Shown here: positions 5,828 to 8,263 of the stretch, in pieces
How the letters are laid out: every line of letters begins with the position of its first letter
Position numbering within the stretch: position 1 is the stretch's first letter
NCBI GenBank assembly: GCA_003647095.1
Contig: QMME01000169.1
Span: forward strand, 1 to 8,263
From: Deltaproteobacteria bacterium
GTDB taxonomy: Bacteria > Myxococcota > B64-G9
DNA: 8,263 nt
Direction of reading: 5' to 3'
Made by a program: the position numbers and the translations under genes
The notes under the pieces: model-generated
What the model was told of the DNA's origin: nothing
Seen by the model: only the letters and a program-made list of their open reading frames with translations
The model's database searches: none

Positions 5828-7511
5828 CATGGCCAGGAAGCAGAAGGTCGACGTGGTGGTGGTGGGCAGCGGCGCCGGCGGTGCACCGGTGGCCCTGGAA
5901 CTGGCCCGGGCCGGGGCCCGGGTGGTGGTGCTGGAACGTGGTCCCTGGTACGCCCCGCGCGACTTCACCCATGACGAGGTGGCCATCTGCCGGCGCAATT
6001 TCTTCGTGCCCTATCCCTACCCGCAGCAGCACCCGCACACCATCAGGAAGCGTGGCCGCCAGCGTGCCCACCTCACCACCGAGGGCTGGGTGGGGGTGTG
6101 CGTGGGGGGCGGCACCGTGCATATGAGCGGTTTTACCTACCGCTTCCACCCGGAGGACTTCGAACTGGCCAGTCGCAGCGGGGGCATATCCGGTTCCACC
6201 GTTGTCGACTGGCCCATCTCCTATGAACAACTGGCGCCATTCTACGACCGGGCCGAGGCCCTGATCGGGGTATCCGGCCAGGCCGGTACAAACCCTTTCG
6301 AACCACCCCGCCGGCCTTATCCATTGCCGCCACTGCCTCCCAATCCCACCGCCCGGCTGGTGGAACAAGCCGCGTCCAGCCTGGGAATGCACGCCTTTCC
6401 CACTGCCCGGGCCATCGTCTCCCGCCCCTACGGGGGACGTCCCCCCTGCAACCTGTGCGGCTTTTGCGGGGAGTACGGCTGCGAGAACGGCTCCAAGTCC
6501 TCGGTGCTGGCCAGCCTGCTGCCGGCCGCCGAGGCCACCGGCCGGGTGCGCATCATGCCCGGCTGCATGGTGCGGCGGGTACGGGCCGACGACCGGGACC
6601 GGGTCCAGGGGGTGGAGTACATCGATCCCGACGGAAAGGTGCGCTTTCTGGGTGCCCGGGTGGTGGTGCTGGCGGCCACCGCCATCGAGACCGCCCGCCT
6701 GCTGTTGCTGTCGAAAGCGGGGCGTTTCCCCGACGGCCTGGCCAACCGTACCGGGCTGGTGGGGCGCAACCTGACATTTTCCACCTTCGGCAAGGGCACC
6801 GCCATCTTCGAGCGCGGCCGCCTGGTGGAGAAATTGGGAAAGGCGGTGGAAAGACTCCCCTTCCTGCTGCGCTCGGTACAGGACGACTACTGGAACGAGA
6901 AAAACGGCCTGGCCCTGCCCAAGGGGGGAACCTACAATTTCCTGCTGCACCATCCCAACGCCATCAACGCCGGGGTGCGCCTGGCCATGGACAGCAAGTG
7001 GGCCCTGTGGGGGGAGAAACTCAAGCAGAGGATCCACCGCTACTTCCACGAGGAGTTGTGGGTGGAGTTCGAGGTGTTCGGAGAATTCCTGCCCCACCCG
7101 GGTTGCTACGTCGATCTCGATCCCCGGGTGGTCGACGGCTTCGGCCTGCCGGTGGCCCGGATAACCATGGATCACCACCCCCTGGCCGACGAACTCAATC
7201 GGTTCTGCACCCGCCGCGGCCTGGACATTCTCGAGGCCATGCGACCGGCCCCCCTCTCGGTGAAGCCCTGGACCTGGGCCGGTACCACCTATCACCTGCA
7301 GCACGGCACCTGCCGTTTCGGTTCCAATCCGGAGGAATCGGTCTTGGACGTAAACTGCCAGGCCCACGAGGTAGCCAACCTCTACGTGACCGACGGCTCT
7401 TTCATGCCCACCTCCGGGGCGGTGCCGGCCACCCCCACCATCCTGGCCAACTCCCTCCGGGTGGCCCGACACCTGGCAGGGCGGTTCCGCCGGGGAGAGA
7501 TTCCCCGCTGA
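5787..7511 (+). CDS. GMC-family FAD-dependent dehydrogenase with Cys-cluster motif, catalytic subunit
   Basis: A 574-residue protein. The FAD-binding Rossmann motif GSGAGG lies at residues 27-32, with Glu50 at the end of the second strand (VVVLERG) to bind the FAD ribose. The C-terminal GMC domain has HLQHGTCRFG (503-512) and LYVTDGSFMPTSG (532-544). Cys221, Cys224, Cys227 and Cys232 (CNLCGFCGEYGC) sit where FAD-dependent glucose dehydrogenases of the gluconate dehydrogenase type hold a [3Fe-4S] cluster, as I recall that family, so an iron-sulfur cluster here is likely but inferred. There is no signal peptide; export would rely on the Tat-bearing small subunit encoded upstream. The substrate is probably an alcohol or sugar-type compound but is not identifiable. 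The usual Asn of the closing VNPxxTI motif appears to be Pro547. It is the last gene of the operon. ATG 5829 is an alternative start. Confidence 0.92.
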   Translation: MSLGRAGGKVRAADMARKQKVDVVVVGSGAGGAPVALELARAGARVVVLERGPWYAPRDFTHDEVAICRRNFFVPYPYPQQHPHTIRKRGRQRAHLTTEGWVGVCVGGGTVHMSGFTYRFHPEDFELASRSGGISGSTVVDWPISYEQLAPFYDRAEALIGVSGQAGTNPFEPPRRPYPLPPLPPNPTARLVEQAASSLGMHAFPTARAIVSRPYGGRPPCNLCGFCGEYGCENGSKSSVLASLLPAAEATGRVRIMPGCMVRRVRADDRDRVQGVEYIDPDGKVRFLGARVVVLAATAIETARLLLLSKAGRFPDGLANRTGLVGRNLTFSTFGKGTAIFERGRLVEKLGKAVERLPFLLRSVQDDYWNEKNGLALPKGGTYNFLLHHPNAINAGVRLAMDSKWALWGEKLKQRIHRYFHEELWVEFEVFGEFLPHPGCYVDLDPRVVDGFGLPVARITMDHHPLADELNRFCTRRGLDILEAMRPAPLSVKPWTWAGTTYHLQHGTCRFGSNPEESVLDVNCQAHEVANLYVTDGSFMPTSGAVPATPTILANSLRVARHLAGRFRRGEIPR

Positions 7512-7512
7512 T

Positions 7513-7671
7513 TGTGGACTCCAGACCACGGATCTATGCCTGGGAGGCACCGGGCGGGGACAGTAATCAACACTTTAACCAGCTGATATCTAGTGGTTTT
7601 ACAGTTTTTCCCGGCATAGGGGGCTCTTCGTGGGACATCATGGCCGGCGATTGTGGGGACTTGAGTCCACA
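7513..7671. repeat. 9-bp inverted repeat framing part of the intergenic region
   Basis: TGTGGACTC at 7513-7521 recurs as its exact reverse complement, GAGTCCACA, at 7663-7671, with 141 bp between. The second copy also pairs locally with TGTGGGGACT (7652-7661) to form a small hairpin. It may be the ends of a tiny non-coding element, or an RNA secondary structure, or chance. Confidence 0.3.
7577..7612 (+). terminator. Possible terminator after the GMC operon
   Basis: AACCA (7577-7581) pairs with TGGTT (7594-7598), with a GATATC palindrome (7585-7590) in the middle. Two T runs follow (TTTT at 7597-7600, then TTTTT near 7605). The stem is short and AT-rich, so it would be weak, but it is the best intrinsic-terminator candidate between the operon and the next gene. 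Confidence 0.3.
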
Positions 7672-7718
7672 CTCCCGGTAGGCATCGGTTTTCCCTCGGT
7701 GTCGACATCTGCCTGAAA

Positions 7719-7724
7719 TATAAT
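7719..7724 (+). promoter_or_regulatory. TATAAT -10 box, possible promoter of the TSP3 gene
   Basis: A perfect TATAAT lies in the AT-rich intergenic region about 125 bp before the TSP3 start. The sequence at the matching -35 position (TCGGTG, 7696-7701) is poor, so an activator would be needed if this is the promoter. A start near 7731 would give an untranslated leader of roughly 120 nt. Confidence 0.35.
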
Positions 7725-7757
7725 GACAAACTATCACTCTTCAGCGGAAGGCCAATG

Positions 7758-7773
7758 TGGCCCGAATCTTGTA
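7758..7773 (+). promoter_or_regulatory. Weak sigma54-like site before the TSP3 gene
   Basis: TGGCCCGAATCTTGTA resembles the sigma54 consensus TGGCAC-N5-TTGCA with correct GG to G spacing, but the near-invariant -12 GC reads GT. It is placed sensibly, about 76 bp before the start codon. The -12 mismatch makes it doubtful. Confidence 0.18.
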
Positions 7774-7849
7774 TGTAAATAATGGTGAGATGAGCGCCAC
7801 TGCTAACAAGCTGATTTCCAGAGTTAAAACCGAGGAAAGGAGAGGAACC

Positions 7850-8263
7850 ATGAAAAAGGTACTGTTCGTGATGATGGTGGCCGTGGTGGCCGTGTTCGTG
7901 GCTGGTCCGGCGATGGCCCAGGCTCCCGGCGAGTGCACCGGCGGTCTCTGCGGTACCCCCGACGAGTCGGGCGGCGGCTGCGGTTGCGGCTGCGGTTCGA
8001 TTCTCATCGCCAACACCGATCTCGGCGACACCTACCAGTACGCCGACGACTTCGACGAGGATGGCATCGAAGACGACTTCGACAACTGCCCCTTCGTGCC
8101 CAACCGCGACCAGGCCGACAGCGACGGTGACGGCGTGGGCACCGCCTGCGACAACTGCGCCGACGTGGCCAACGAGTTCCAGCTGGATGCCGACGGCGAC
8201 CTGCGGGGCGACGACTGCGACCCGGACATCGACGGCGACGGCGTGGAAAACATCAACGACAAC
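7850..8263 (+). CDS. Secreted thrombospondin type 3 (calcium-binding) repeat protein, N-terminal part
   Basis: The 138 codons seen run off the right edge. A Sec signal peptide (about residues 1-23, cleaved after AMA) is followed by a short Cys- and Gly-rich segment: Cys29, Cys34, then CGCGC at 44-48. From about residue 66 the chain is a run of acidic Asp-rich repeats such as DFDEDGIEDDFDNCP, DSDGDGVGTACDNC and DIDGDGV, the signature of TSP3 repeats, with Cys at 80, 100, 103 and 123. TSP3 repeats bind many calcium ions and form stiff stalks or surface proteins, including many outer-surface proteins of Myxococcota and Desulfuromonadota. AAGGAG (7837-7842) lies 7 nt before the ATG. It is probably its own transcription unit; a link to the electron-transfer operon is not shown. 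Any C-terminal anchor or sorting signal lies outside the window. Confidence 0.92.
   Translation, partial: MKKVLFVMMVAVVAVFVAGPAMAQAPGECTGGLCGTPDESGGGCGCGCGSILIANTDLGDTYQYADDFDEDGIEDDFDNCPFVPNRDQADSDGDGVGTACDNCADVANEFQLDADGDLRGDDCDPDIDGDGVENINDN

Larger units (their letters stand above)
7512..7849. other. AT-richer 338-bp intergenic region between the operon and the TSP3 gene
   Basis: I see no convincing gene on either strand here. The region is visibly richer in A+T than its neighbours. It holds a short hairpin at 7537-7549 (TGCCT-GGG-AGGCA), a terminator-like element near 7577-7612, an imperfect palindrome at 7652-7671, a TATAAT box at 7719-7724, and a purine-rich Shine-Dalgarno sequence just before the TSP3 gene. 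I looked for a cyclic di-GMP riboswitch, common before cytochrome and surface-protein genes in Desulfuromonadota, and did not find its conserved core. Confidence 0.7.

Noticed and set aside
5730..7550. 606-codon minus-strand open frame opposite the GMC gene
   Set aside because: His-, Gly- and Gln-rich product with no recognisable domain, lying exactly antisense to a gene with intact FAD-binding and GMC motifs.
7600..7720. Possible cyclic di-GMP riboswitch (a CGGTAGG string near 7676 recalls its 3' side)
   Set aside because: The conserved core elements of the GEMM-I class are missing on the 5' side, so the resemblance is superficial.
7382..7729. Minus-strand open frame at the end of the GMC gene and into the intergenic region
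   Set aside because: No domain, no ribosome binding site seen, and more than a third of it is antisense to the GMC C-terminal domain.
7741..8031. Minus-strand open frame opposite the TSP3 gene start
   Set aside because: The plus strand has a strong Shine-Dalgarno sequence, a signal peptide and TSP3 repeats; the antisense product has no support.

Overview
The window is GC-rich DNA (by eye about two-thirds G+C), densely coding on the plus strand. It probably comes from a deltaproteobacterial-type lineage (Desulfuromonadota more likely, Myxococcota possible). The lineage call is an inference from four traits: a multiheme c-type cytochrome, a Rieske/cytochrome b pair with residues typical of menaquinone users, a protein with thrombospondin type 3 (calcium-binding) repeats, and a periplasmic protein made of type IV pilus-type domains. 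No rRNA, tRNA, CRISPR array, insertion sequence or phage gene was seen.

Layout: (1) 1-799, minus strand, the start of a tandem-GAF sensor protein that runs off the left edge. (2) 800-949, a divergent intergenic region with a short AT-rich inverted repeat and a possible promoter. (3) 950-2410, plus strand, a secreted protein that reads like a single-chain mosaic of PilO-, PilN-, secretin N-domain- and PilP-like modules, with no pilus genes beside it. (4) 2411-2493, a short gap with a promoter whose -35/-10 spacer is a palindrome; the predicted transcript would be almost leaderless. (5) 2494-7511, a tight five-gene operon: Tat-exported Rieske protein, b6/subunit-IV-type cytochrome b, seven-heme membrane-anchored cytochrome c, Tat-exported small subunit of the gluconate dehydrogenase subunit 3 family, and a GMC-family FAD dehydrogenase carrying a four-cysteine cluster motif. 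(6) 7512-7849, an AT-richer intergenic region with hairpins, a 9-bp inverted repeat and a TATAAT box. (7) 7850-8263, the start of a secreted TSP3-repeat protein with a Cys-Gly box, running off the right edge.

How the genes may work together (inference): the last two operon genes form a periplasmic flavin dehydrogenase, in which the small subunit carries the large one through Tat. The first two form a menaquinol-oxidising Rieske/cytochrome b complex. The heptaheme cytochrome encoded between them is the natural electron partner of both. The operon would thus join oxidation of an unknown alcohol or sugar-type substrate and quinol oxidation at one cytochrome hub. This is the most promising candidate for an undescribed system here. 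The mosaic PilO/PilN/STN/PilP protein is the second.
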